A stretch of 10,691 nt of DNA from an uncultured Lachnospiraceae bacterium (GCA_910579325.1 CAJTTU010000110.1:260-10950); one strand, 5' to 3'; numbered from the stretch's first letter, positions 1 through 6,309 are shown. Program-made: numbers and translations. Notes: generated by a model not told the origin, from the letters alone.

Positions 1-173
1 GTAGCTGCAACCTAGCACCTATTTCCATCTGTTGGACTGTATAACAAAATTATTTTATCTCAAGTATGCCCATATTTCTACAAAATTCGTGGGATTTTTC
101 GGTTAGACTATTGACCAGTTTGTTTCTTAACCATTCAAATGTAAATTTTCTGTGAATTTGATTAAAAAGTCCT

Positions 174-838
174 TTACAAAACGTCACTGGAATTACGTAA
201 CGGGCTGTTGGGCGGAATAGAGGCTGACATGGAAGGAATATGCTCGATCATAGCGCTGATTTTCTTTGCCACATATTCAAAGATATAGTATTCCTTCGCC
301 GTGTAGGCATCCGTAAAATTATTATAAATCAGTCGATAGTGAAAGCGTTTATTTTGATAAAGGTTATAACCGAGTGTGGAGGAATATCTGCTGCGGTAAA
401 GGAAAACGCCTTCGACGGATTCATACTTATAAAATGACGGATCATTGATCAGGTCATTAATGATGTCATAATCCCCGTCTTTGGAGAGCGGGGCGTCCTG
501 GCCAAGGCTTTTTTAATTTTCCTGTTATATAAAACATAATTTAAGAAAATGTCTGCCAGCGATATACGGCCTTTCAGAACCTGTCCCGAAAGCATAATGA
601 TTTCTTTTATGCCGTCAGCCGTATAAGGGCAAGAAAAAATCTGGTGTTCCCAATGGTTAAAATCAGAAAAGATTCGGTTGATATCATTTACCAGCGCCCA
701 GGGATTGACTGTCGGGGGCAGGAATATAAGGTCACATCTTTCTTCTTCCGGCAATTCTTCATCTTCCCACAGGTGGATTATCATGGGGGGCAGTTTGTGA
801 TCAAAACTTATGGAGGCAGCCGTGTGAAACGGCTTCCT
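174..838 (-). pseudogene. Frameshifted remnant, probably of a PucR/CdaR-like regulator
   Basis: Reading the minus strand from the codon after the toxN stop gives an open, protein-like frame with no stop down to 449. At an A6 run (plus-strand T run 509-514) the natural continuation moves to the -1 frame and stays open to a TAA at 174-176. The joined product is about 220 residues. The first part contains NPWALVNDINRIFSDFNHWE and the second part FYKYESVEGVFLYRSR and KEYYIFEYVAKKISAMIE. This pattern recalls the sensory region of Lachnospiraceae PucR/CdaR-like HTH regulators, where a helix with 'F..YN.W' precedes a linker and a GAF-like fold. The usual N-terminal part and the C-terminal HTH are absent. 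No Shine-Dalgarno precedes the only useful ATG (784). A broken gene is the simplest reading; programmed -1 frameshifting is the alternative. Family assignment is tentative, from memory of sequence style only. Confidence 0.45.
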
Positions 839-1339
839 TTATTTCCCATAAAGCAGACATTGTTGTTCATCAAGAATAAAATTACAGCAGCGTTCGGCAA
901 GGTTTCCCCAAGCCTTTCCATGAGTAATCATGTTATACAACTTTCCAGCCTGTTTCAATATGGTGTCCTTATGTGAGTTACACCATGAAAGCTGATTGGA
1001 AAGCAGATTCTTATAATCAGTATCAGGTTTGGTATCGGTTTCCAGAATTCTGATTTCTATCTTAACCAGACATTCCTGCGGCACAGGAATCATATTGTTG
1101 AAGTTAATTGCCCCTAATTCGCCACTTTTGACTTTCAGAAAATCAATCTGGTTTTTCATGTGCAGGTGTTTGGGTTTTGGGGATGTAAGTGGGGCATAGT
1201 AATGAAAGTTATTCACAGAAAAGACGATACCTACAAACGGGCGAACAGACTTTTTATCCATCGTGTATGGGACACGGGGATCTGTCTTTCTCAAAAAATC
1301 ACAGTACGCTGCATCAACTGTGTAAAAAGAAAAAATCAT
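839..1339 (-). CDS. toxN: ToxN/AbiQ-family type III toxin, endoribonuclease
   Basis: This 166-residue protein matches the ToxN/AbiQ family in length (about 165-175 aa) and in motif order. FVGIV is at 35-39, followed by YYAPLTSPKPKH at 47-58, GAINFNNMIPVP near 75-86, and a C-terminal helical part with YKNLLSNQLSWC. T52, S53 and K55 fall at the same numbering as the catalytic T-S-x-K group known from Pectobacterium ToxN, so the nuclease site looks intact. The family is known to cut cellular or phage RNA, and its own repeat antitoxin RNA, at A-rich sites, causing growth arrest or abortive infection. The ATG start is set by GGGAGA at 1346-1351, six bases upstream. The gene lies just after a terminator hairpin and three RNA repeats, the standard type III order. 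The product is predicted to be cytoplasmic and inhibited by ToxI. Confidence 0.93.
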   Translation of the reverse strand: MIFSFYTVDAAYCDFLRKTDPRVPYTMDKKSVRPFVGIVFSVNNFHYYAPLTSPKPKHLHMKNQIDFLKVKSGELGAINFNNMIPVPQECLVKIEIRILETDTKPDTDYKNLLSNQLSWCNSHKDTILKQAGKLYNMITHGKAWGNLAERCCNFILDEQQCLLYGK

Positions 1340-1351
1340 GATATTTCTCCC

Positions 1352-1387
1352 AAAAGATGAAAGGCTGAACTTCGCGGTTCAGCCCTT
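1352..1387 (-). terminator. Attenuating terminator between toxI and toxN
   Basis: On the minus strand an 11-bp stem (AAGGGCTGAAC pairing with GTTCAGCCTTT, one G-U) closes a 6-base loop over 1360-1387. It is followed by CATCTTTT, a poor U tract. In type III loci a leaky terminator here is known to set the excess of antitoxin RNA over toxin mRNA. The interrupted U tract fits partial read-through into toxN. Confidence 0.85.
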
Positions 1388-1390
1388 CGC

Positions 1391-1492
1391 TTTTTTAGCT
1401 CCCACTTATGGTAGGGTACACCGCTTTTTTAGCTCCCACTTATGGTAGGGTACACCGCTTTTTTAGCTCCCACTTATGGTAGGGTACACCGC
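1391..1492 (-). repeat. Three identical 34-bp tandem antitoxin repeats
   Basis: The same 34 bases occur at 1391-1424, 1425-1458 and 1459-1492 with no mismatch and no spacer. The partial flanks fit: the RNA upstream of the first unit ends CUCAAAAA, echoing the unit's A-rich tail, and the sequence after the last unit begins GCG, then diverges. The lack of spacers rules out a CRISPR array, and the position 5' of a ToxN gene identifies them as the antitoxin units. Confidence 0.95.
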
Positions 1493-1497
1493 TTTTT

Positions 1498-1511
1498 GAG
1501 TATCGCTACTC
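1498..1511 (-). promoter_or_regulatory. 5' hairpin of the ToxI transcript with GNRA-type loop
   Basis: The minus strand reads GAGTA-GCGA-TACTC, a 5-bp stem closed by a GCGA tetraloop (GNRA class). It starts only two or three bases after the expected transcription start. A structured 5' end could slow decay of the antitoxin precursor; that role is inference. Confidence 0.5.
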
Positions 1512-1520
1512 ATTAATATT

Positions 1521-1549
1521 ATTATACGCAAAACGGAAAGATATGTCAA
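1521..1549 (-). promoter_or_regulatory. Consensus sigma-A promoter for toxI
   Basis: The minus strand has TTGACA (1544-1549), exactly 17 bases, then TATAAT (1521-1526): full matches to both consensus boxes at the optimal spacing. Transcription should start near 1514, just before the antitoxin RNA. A very strong constitutive promoter is what a labile RNA antitoxin needs. It begins about 35 bases after the lipoate ligase stop codon. Confidence 0.93.
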
Positions 1550-1584
1550 TAGTTCGGATAATATTTGTAAAAAAATGTTAAATC

Positions 1585-2580
1585 CTATATCGCCGACCGC
1601 AAAAGCTCCTTCACATCCTCCGCCATCCCTTTATGCTCCTCTGTCTGGCAGCATCCGTCCACTAACCCGGCCAATGCGGCATAAGAGAAGCTGCTTCCTT
1701 CCAGCTTTTCGCCGATGGAGCGGATAAAAGCTTCGTCATTGGCATCGGAATAGAGTGCGGCAGTTGTGATCTTACCCTGTTCCACATTCAGCCGCAGGTC
1801 AAAATCTCCCCAGGCAAAGCGCTGGTTAATCTGGTAGCTGAAATCGATTTTCCGGCCGTACAGCCACTGGTCGGACTCGAAGAAGGCCTGGGTTTCTTTC
1901 AGCTCCTCCGAAGCCGTGGCGGAAGCCAGGTCGAAAGGCGCGGCCTTTAAGCCGTAGACGGTTTCAAAAGCCGAAACCATCTTTTCCTTCATCAGATCGA
2001 TGGTCAGGTCAGGCCGGAATTCTGTCAGGTTGGCCACCCGGGAGCGGACGGAGCTGACGCCTTTGGAGGCCAGCTTTTGTTTGTCCACGTTCAGATAGGC
2101 GGACATGCTGCCCGTATCCACATTGATTAACAGGGTTCCGTGGTGGTACTTCCTGTCGCCGGAGGCGTAGAAGGCGTTTCCGGAAAATTTCCGTCCGTCC
2201 ACCGTGATATCGTTTCGTCCTGTCTTTTCCGCATGAATGCCCAGATCCCGGCAGGCCTGGATAATCACCTGCAGCTGGCGGTCCACATCATAATTGTTCT
2301 TCTTTACCAGAAAGGTGAAATTCAGGTTTCCCTTGTCATGGAACACCGCGCCGCCGCCGGAAAGCCGTCGTACCGGATGGCCGCCGTCCTCCAGAAGATG
2401 GGTGACATTGCATTCCTTCCACAGGTTCTGATTTCTGCCGCAGACTACGGTTCGCTCATTCTGCCACAGATAGAGGATCACTTCGTCCTCCTCCACATGG
2501 TCAAACAGATATTTCTCCAGTGCCAGGTTGTAATACGGGTAAAATCCAGGGCTGATTACCTGGCTGATTTTCTGAACCAT
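1585..2580 (-). CDS. lplA: Lipoate-protein ligase
   Basis: The product of 331 residues attaches free lipoate, through lipoyl-AMP, to a lysine of acceptor proteins such as the glycine cleavage H protein or 2-oxoacid dehydrogenase E2. The large BPL_LplA_LipB-type catalytic domain covers about residues 1-245. It shows RRLSGGGAVFHD at 71-82 (the RRxSGGGxVxHD signature), GRNDI at 121-125, DGRKFSGNAF around 128-137 with K131 as the expected active-site lysine, and HHGTLL at 146-151. The rest matches the C-terminal accessory domain, so the length is that of full bipartite LplA (about 330-340 aa). AGGAG lies six bases upstream of the ATG. It is probably the last gene of the operon with the RACo-like and DUF2284 genes. 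No strong terminator follows; only a T7 run in the next 30 bases. Confidence 0.95.
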   Translation of the reverse strand: MVQKISQVISPGFYPYYNLALEKYLFDHVEEDEVILYLWQNERTVVCGRNQNLWKECNVTHLLEDGGHPVRRLSGGGAVFHDKGNLNFTFLVKKNNYDVDRQLQVIIQACRDLGIHAEKTGRNDITVDGRKFSGNAFYASGDRKYHHGTLLINVDTGSMSAYLNVDKQKLASKGVSSVRSRVANLTEFRPDLTIDLMKEKMVSAFETVYGLKAAPFDLASATASEELKETQAFFESDQWLYGRKIDFSYQINQRFAWGDFDLRLNVEQGKITTAALYSDANDEAFIRSIGEKLEGSSFSYAALAGLVDGCCQTEEHKGMAEDVKELLRSAI

Positions 2581-2619
2581 TTTGTTCTCCTATTTTTGTG
2601 GTTCCTTGCAGGCGGCGAA

Positions 2620-2754
2620 TCAGGCGGATAGACCGGGAGCCGATTGGCGGACGCCGTAAAGGTTTCTGTCATGTTGTTCCAGGATGTCAGAACAGCTGTC
2701 ATAAAAAGTCAGCTGTGTTTGGCGTACGGACTGCTGTCCGTAAAAGTCAGCCAT
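2620..2754 (-). CDS. Possible 44-aa small ORF in the operon gap
   Basis: An ATG-initiated minus-strand frame begins MADFYGQQSV, includes FYDSCSDILEQ and RNLYGVRQSA, and stops before lplA. It fills much of the 186-base gap between the DUF2284 gene and lplA. It shows a weak internal echo (DFYGQQ / TFYDSC) because the DNA beneath is an imperfect duplication. There is no visible ribosome binding site, no transmembrane segment and no recognised family. It may be a chance frame. Confidence 0.18.
   Translation of the reverse strand: MADFYGQQSVRQTQLTFYDSCSDILEQHDRNLYGVRQSAPGLSA
2687..2752. repeat. Imperfect direct duplication with a hairpin in the operon gap
   Basis: Two related units of about 28 bases occur at 2687-2714 and 2725-2752. 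Both hold a CTGTC/CTGTCC core followed by TAAAA(A)GTCAGC. The second includes an exact 7-bp palindromic stem with a 4-base loop (TACGGAC / GTCCGTA, 2725-2742). Neither strand has a U tract after the hairpin, so it is not a normal terminator. It may be an RNA processing or stabilising element between DUF2284 and lplA, or just a local duplication. Confidence 0.4.
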
Positions 2755-2766
2755 GTGTCGAAGCGT

Positions 2767-3306
2767 TTACTCGATCAGCACGCAGCCCACATAGGTCAGC
2801 GTACCGGGGCCATAATAATAAGGAATGTCATTTCTGGCGCACACGTCGCTGACTACCATGCCAAGCGCCTCCATGGCAGAAGACATTTTGTGGGGGAACC
2901 TGCAGGGCTCGTCAGGATATGTACAGGTTTTGCACCGCTTGCACTGGCCGTCGCCGATAATCAGGGCGTCGGGATACTGCTTGCGGATTTCGTCGCAGTA
3001 AGCGTCCATGTGCTTTCCGTGTTCTTCGGCGATCTCCATCATCGTCTCGAAGTCAAGAGAATCCTCCAGCGCTCCGGTGGTCTGGACAATCAGACCTTTC
3101 TTAAATTTGTGAATCCGTTCGCTGCATTCCTCCAGCGTTCCGCATGCGGGCGGACAGGCCCAGTTTTTGTCGTAGGCCTGGCATTTATTGGCTGCGCAGG
3201 ATTCTCGTACTTCGGGGCGCACCTCAATGGTGTCCGCATTCAGATCGCCCACATGGGAAAATCCGCAGGACAGCGCCAGCTCCTTTAAAGCGTTATAGTC
3301 TGCCAT
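2767..3306 (-). CDS. DUF2284 cysteine-rich metal-binding protein
   Basis: The product of 179 residues has the two cysteine clusters typical of the DUF2284 family. The first is C37, C42, C51, C55, C61 within the diagnostic NWACPPACGTLEEC. The second is C122-x2-C125-x2-C128-x6-C135, a ferredoxin-like [4Fe-4S] pattern followed by FPHKMSSAMEALG. The C-terminal YYYGPGTLTYVGCVLI is also a family hallmark. It has no signal peptide or membrane segment, so it is probably a cytoplasmic iron-sulfur or metal-binding protein; the family's biochemical role is not established. AGGAGG sits eight bases upstream of the ATG and right after the stop of the RACo-like gene (17-base gap), so the two are cotranscribed and probably work together, perhaps in electron supply to the activator. 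Confidence 0.9.
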   Translation of the reverse strand: MADYNALKELALSCGFSHVGDLNADTIEVRPEVRESCAANKCQAYDKNWACPPACGTLEECSERIHKFKKGLIVQTTGALEDSLDFETMMEIAEEHGKHMDAYCDEIRKQYPDALIIGDGQCKRCKTCTYPDEPCRFPHKMSSAMEALGMVVSDVCARNDIPYYYGPGTLTYVGCVLIE

Positions 3307-3323
3307 AATTCTTTCCTCCTAAA

Positions 3324-5117
3324 TCAATATTCCGGGAATTCCAGCTCATCCACATAGCAGTCCTGGAAGTCCGGATGGGTAGCCAGTTCCAAAAATTCCG
3401 TCTGTCTTGCCACCTGGTCGCAGTGGTGGAATTCTTCCTTATTTAATGCCGCTATTTTCGACCCTTCGCCGGCGGCGTTCCCGATCGGCTCGATCCGGTC
3501 TCTCAGCTCCTGGGGAAGCAAACCGATGGCGCAGGCGCTGTCAGGCGACATATAATTGCCGAAAGCGCCGGCGATCATGATTTTTTTGATGTCCTCCTGC
3601 TTGATTTTCAGCGTATCGGACATCAGGATGATACCGGCCGCCATGGCGCTTTTTGCCAGCTGTACCTCCCGGATATCCTTCTGGCTTAAGAAAATCTTTT
3701 TCCCGGTGCCGCTTTCCGTTTCGTCTGCCAGGACAAAGGAAAGGAAGTTGTCGATCTTTTCCAGACGGTGGGCATTGGCCTTTCCGATTTCTGTGGTCAG
3801 GCTTTCCGGTTTTTCCAGACGGCCGCTGGAAGCGATGATTCCCGCCTTTAACAGCTCGGCGATAATATCCATCAGGCCGGAGCCGCAGATGCCTACGGGC
3901 CTGGCGTCTCCGATGGTGGAGTAAACCAGCTGATTGTTTTCAAAGTGGACATGGTCGATGGCGCCCTCGGCCCCACGCATGCCGCACTGGATTTTCGCCC
4001 CTTCAAATGCAGGGCCGGCGGCAGTGGAGCAGGCGATCATATGGTCTTTATTGCCTAAAACCATCTCGCCGTTGGTACCGATATCGATGACCAGCGTCAG
4101 CTCCTCTAACGTATCAAACTGAGTGGCCAGCAGCACGCCGATGGTATCCGCCCCTACGAAGCCCGCGATATTGGGCAGCAGCATAATTTTTCCATGTGGA
4201 TGGATCTTGATGCCGTACTGAGCGGCCGGCAGCATCATGGACTCGCTGACGCTGGGATTGTAGGGAGAATGGACCAGAGCGCCGGGCATGATGCCGGCAA
4301 ACAGATGGTGCATACAGGTATTTCCCACCACGGTAATCATGTAAATTTCCTCGGTGGTGATGCCGGCGTGAAGGGCTGCCTGTACGGCCAGGTCGTTCAG
4401 CGCGCCTCTGACGCAGGAACTCAGCTCCTCCACGCCCTCGGCCAGCGCATGGTTGCTCCGCTGGATCACGTCCGCCCCGAACTGTGACTGGGGATTTAAC
4501 ATGCTGCTGATCGCCAGCTCTCTGCCGGTGCGGGCGTTCAGCAGATAACCTACGATCGTAGTGGTGCCGATATCGTAAGCCATAACATACAGAGGCTTCT
4601 CGCCGTCGGCCAGGTCGATGATCTCATTTTCGCACATGATCACGTCGGCCTCGAAATTATGCGCCAGCAGATAGTCGTAGAGGCCGGAGATGATCGGCAG
4701 GGAAACCGGGATATCCTCAACGGGGACGCCGGATGCTTTCGACACGGCTTCCTTTAACCGCGCCCAGTCGGAACGGCTGTCGCCGATCAGACATTTTTCC
4801 ACGGTCACATGGTATCCTTTGATGGCCGGGTCGATGACGATGTTCCGTTTTGCGCCCTCCAGCAGAATGCTGTGCTTTAAAGATTCCGCTTTCAGTTCGA
4901 CTTCCATATCCTCATGAACCTCGGTCACGCAGGCTTTCTGAATGCCTGCGGGGTTTCCTGAAAGAATGTTCACCAGGCACTTGCCGCAGGTGCCCTTGCC
5001 GCCGCAGGGCGCGTCGGGGTGAAGCTGCGCTTTGATCTGGGCGTCCAGCAGGCTGGTTCCCTCGTCCACCATGACGGTTACGTCCTGGGGGACGAAATGT
5101 ACTTTAAACTGTCCCAT
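3324..5117 (-). CDS. RACo-like [2Fe-2S]/ASKHA-domain activator of corrinoid proteins
   Basis: The product of 597 residues has an N-terminal plant-type ferredoxin domain (about 1-95) with C38-x5-C44-x2-C47-x15-C63 for a [2Fe-2S] cluster. A linker region and a C-terminal ASKHA/actin-fold ATPase domain (DUF4445-type, about 175-597) follow. Seen in the latter are YDIGTTT at 181-187, VVGNTCMHH at 263-271, DIGTNGE at 345-351, VGICGSGL at 408-415 and AGAFGNYM at 516-523. Proteins of this design (RACo, RamA-like) use ATP to reduce inactive Co(II) corrinoid to Co(I) in methyltransferase systems. No partner methyltransferase lies here, so the substrate is unknown. The frame extends to 5288, but AGGAGG five bases before the ATG at 5117, and the promoter at 5221-5249 inside that extension, fix this start. 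An in-frame ATG at 5159 lacks a ribosome binding site. Confidence 0.9.
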   Translation of the reverse strand: MGQFKVHFVPQDVTVMVDEGTSLLDAQIKAQLHPDAPCGGKGTCGKCLVNILSGNPAGIQKACVTEVHEDMEVELKAESLKHSILLEGAKRNIVIDPAIKGYHVTVEKCLIGDSRSDWARLKEAVSKASGVPVEDIPVSLPIISGLYDYLLAHNFEADVIMCENEIIDLADGEKPLYVMAYDIGTTTIVGYLLNARTGRELAISSMLNPQSQFGADVIQRSNHALAEGVEELSSCVRGALNDLAVQAALHAGITTEEIYMITVVGNTCMHHLFAGIMPGALVHSPYNPSVSESMMLPAAQYGIKIHPHGKIMLLPNIAGFVGADTIGVLLATQFDTLEELTLVIDIGTNGEMVLGNKDHMIACSTAAGPAFEGAKIQCGMRGAEGAIDHVHFENNQLVYSTIGDARPVGICGSGLMDIIAELLKAGIIASSGRLEKPESLTTEIGKANAHRLEKIDNFLSFVLADETESGTGKKIFLSQKDIREVQLAKSAMAAGIILMSDTLKIKQEDIKKIMIAGAFGNYMSPDSACAIGLLPQELRDRIEPIGNAAGEGSKIAALNKEEFHHCDQVARQTEFLELATHPDFQDCYVDELEFPEY

Positions 5118-5220
5118 AAATACCTCCTGATTTAGTTCCGCAATTGTTTTGTATTCCATTTCGCGACCGTTCTTGCCACGCCGCGCGGACTGTGTATGTA
5201 TGAAAAAACAATCTGCATCT

Positions 5221-5249
5221 ATTTTAGCAAAAATGAGGGAAAGTTGCAA
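5221..5249 (-). promoter_or_regulatory. Promoter of the RACo-DUF2284-lplA operon
   Basis: The minus strand has TTGCAA (5244-5249), 17 bases, then TAAAAT (5221-5226), a good sigma-A match with one mismatch in each box. Transcription would begin near 5214, leaving a leader of roughly 97 bases before the ATG. I see no known riboswitch fold in that leader; it is too short for a cobalamin riboswitch. Confidence 0.65.
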
Positions 5250-5385
5250 TGTAAATAATCGAGACCAGGCGCAATCAGACACGGACATACTGGCTTCGGG
5301 GGTATCGATATGTTTCGAGTAACTGGTTTTCTCGGAGCAACGTTCACTAACAGGGGAACGGGGAGGCTGATTGAACCGGGGATTG

Positions 5386-6255
5386 TTAATAATAGTAATC
5401 CCTGTGAGAAACCTCCCGGAACCCCTCCTTTTTATACAGCCCGAAAGCGGCCTCGTTCAGGCTTCCCACTTGTAAGGACAGCAGCGTATGCCCTGGTTTT
5501 AAACAGGAAGGGATGGCGTAAAGCAGCGCCGTTCCCAGCCCCTGGCCCTGCAGCCTGGGCAGAATACCGAAGCCGGACAGGTATGTGCCCGATTCCCATT
5601 CCGTCAGATGAAAAATGCCGACAGGCCGGTCCTGCGCATAGGCCAGGTAAGTTCCGGTCAGGGGCGTGTCGAACATTTCTCTCACAAAGCCTTCCGAAGC
5701 GGAGCGGCCGTCGCAGAAAATGGTTTCGTGAATTTCCGCGCACTGTTTCAGCGTCTGGTCGGAGGGCCGGATTTGCCGCAGGCTCAAAGTGGTCCGGTTA
5801 TCGCCGTCTGTGCCGGTTCCTGGTTCCGGAGCCATCTCCTTCTCAAGAATATACTCCGAATACTGATATTCCCCTTCCATCGTCTCCAGCGCAGCCAGCG
5901 CGTCGCCGCTGTTTCCGTCGGTGACAAACAAAAGCTCCATATCTTCGATATAATCCTCCAGCTTGATCAGCGCTTCATTCCACAGCCGCTTGAAATATCC
6001 CCTCTGCCTGGCCATAGGATGGGTAAAGCCCATCGCCTCGCCGTAATACCGGTCGGGGAGAAACAGGGACAGGAAGCTGACCAGCTCGTTGTCCTCATAG
6101 AGCAGGTAAAAGCAGGGGAGGGCGGAATCGAAGCAGCCCTCTGCCGTCAGCGGCGGCGTCAATGTAACCGGCTCATAGTCCCGGCAGGCATCCAGCAGGG
6201 TCCGTACCTTTTTCAGTTGTTTTTCGTTCAGGTGATTTAAGATTTGTATTTTCAT
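5386..6255 (-). CDS. Tandem-domain GNAT-family N-acetyltransferase
   Basis: The product of 289 residues holds two GNAT-like halves. The C-terminal half (about 155-289) is clearly active-type: GFGILPRLQGQGLGTALL includes the acetyl-CoA motif A (Q236-G-Q-G-L-G241), and NEAAFGLYKKEGF at 267-279 is the usual motif B. The N-terminal half (about 1-140) has FTHPMARQRGYFKRLW at 77-92, a motif-A relative lacking the glycine-rich loop, so it may be structural or substrate-binding. An acidic, Gly/Thr-rich linker (PEPGTGTDGDN) joins them. It should transfer acetyl from acetyl-CoA to an amine; the substrate cannot be read from the sequence. The ATG at 6255 is chosen, with GGAGG 12 bases upstream; a TTG at 6273 precedes the GGAGG and is unlikely. 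It is a monocistronic gene, divergent from the two-component operon. No terminator hairpin with a U tract was seen after it. Confidence 0.87.
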   Translation of the reverse strand: MKIQILNHLNEKQLKKVRTLLDACRDYEPVTLTPPLTAEGCFDSALPCFYLLYEDNELVSFLSLFLPDRYYGEAMGFTHPMARQRGYFKRLWNEALIKLEDYIEDMELLFVTDGNSGDALAALETMEGEYQYSEYILEKEMAPEPGTGTDGDNRTTLSLRQIRPSDQTLKQCAEIHETIFCDGRSASEGFVREMFDTPLTGTYLAYAQDRPVGIFHLTEWESGTYLSGFGILPRLQGQGLGTALLYAIPSCLKPGHTLLSLQVGSLNEAAFGLYKKEGFREVSHRDYYY

Positions 6256-6280
6256 AAAATAAAAGTCCTCCAATGCTTAA

Positions 6281-6309
6281 AATATACGACGATTACAATA
6301 TTTTTTCAA
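6281..6309 (-). promoter_or_regulatory. Promoter of the GNAT gene
   Basis: The minus strand has TTGAAA (6304-6309), 17 bases, then TATATT (6281-6286), close to sigma-A consensus. The transcript would start near 6274, almost directly at the ribosome binding site, giving a short leader. Confidence 0.6.

Larger units (their letters stand above)
1355..1514 (-). ncRNA. toxI: ToxI-type antitoxin RNA precursor
   Basis: The predicted transcript starts near 1514, opens with a small hairpin, contains three 34-nt repeats (1391-1492) and ends at the terminator before toxN. Each unit (GCGGUGUACC / CUACCAUAAGUG / GGAGCUAAAAAA) can form an H-type pseudoknot. Numbering from the first G, G3-G4-U5 pairs with A13-C14-C15, and C9-C10-C11 pairs with G22-G23-G24. 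The A6 tail is a fitting ToxN cleavage site between units. As known for ToxIN systems, the cut units bind and silence the toxin. The start point is inferred from the promoter, not measured. Confidence 0.88.

Noticed and set aside
1..173. C-terminal gene fragment (minus-strand frame ending TEKSHEFCRNMGILEIK)
   Set aside because: The frame is mildly protein-like, but it is AT-rich, has no start inside the window and matches no family I know, so I cannot support it.
240..437. Plus-strand 65-aa frame
   Set aside because: It is the antisense shadow of the second part of the minus-strand remnant, with no ribosome binding site and a less protein-like translation.
644..976. Plus-strand 110-aa frame
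   Set aside because: It lies antisense across the end of toxN and the remnant; toxN has clear family motifs.
1391..1492. CRISPR array
   Set aside because: The three repeats abut with no spacers and no cas gene is present; promoter, terminator and ToxN context explain them as antitoxin RNA.
2140..3288. Plus-strand frames of 163, 84 and 214 aa
   Set aside because: They are antisense to lplA and the DUF2284 gene, both identified by catalytic or cysteine motifs; no ribosome binding sites precede them.
5118..5214. Cobalamin or other riboswitch in the leader of the RACo-like gene
   Set aside because: The leader is under 100 bases and shows no B12-box or other conserved riboswitch core.
5310..6240. 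Plus-strand frames of 204 and 210 aa
   Set aside because: They run antisense to the GNAT gene, whose acetyl-CoA motif is intact, and have Pro/Arg/Ser-rich shadow composition.
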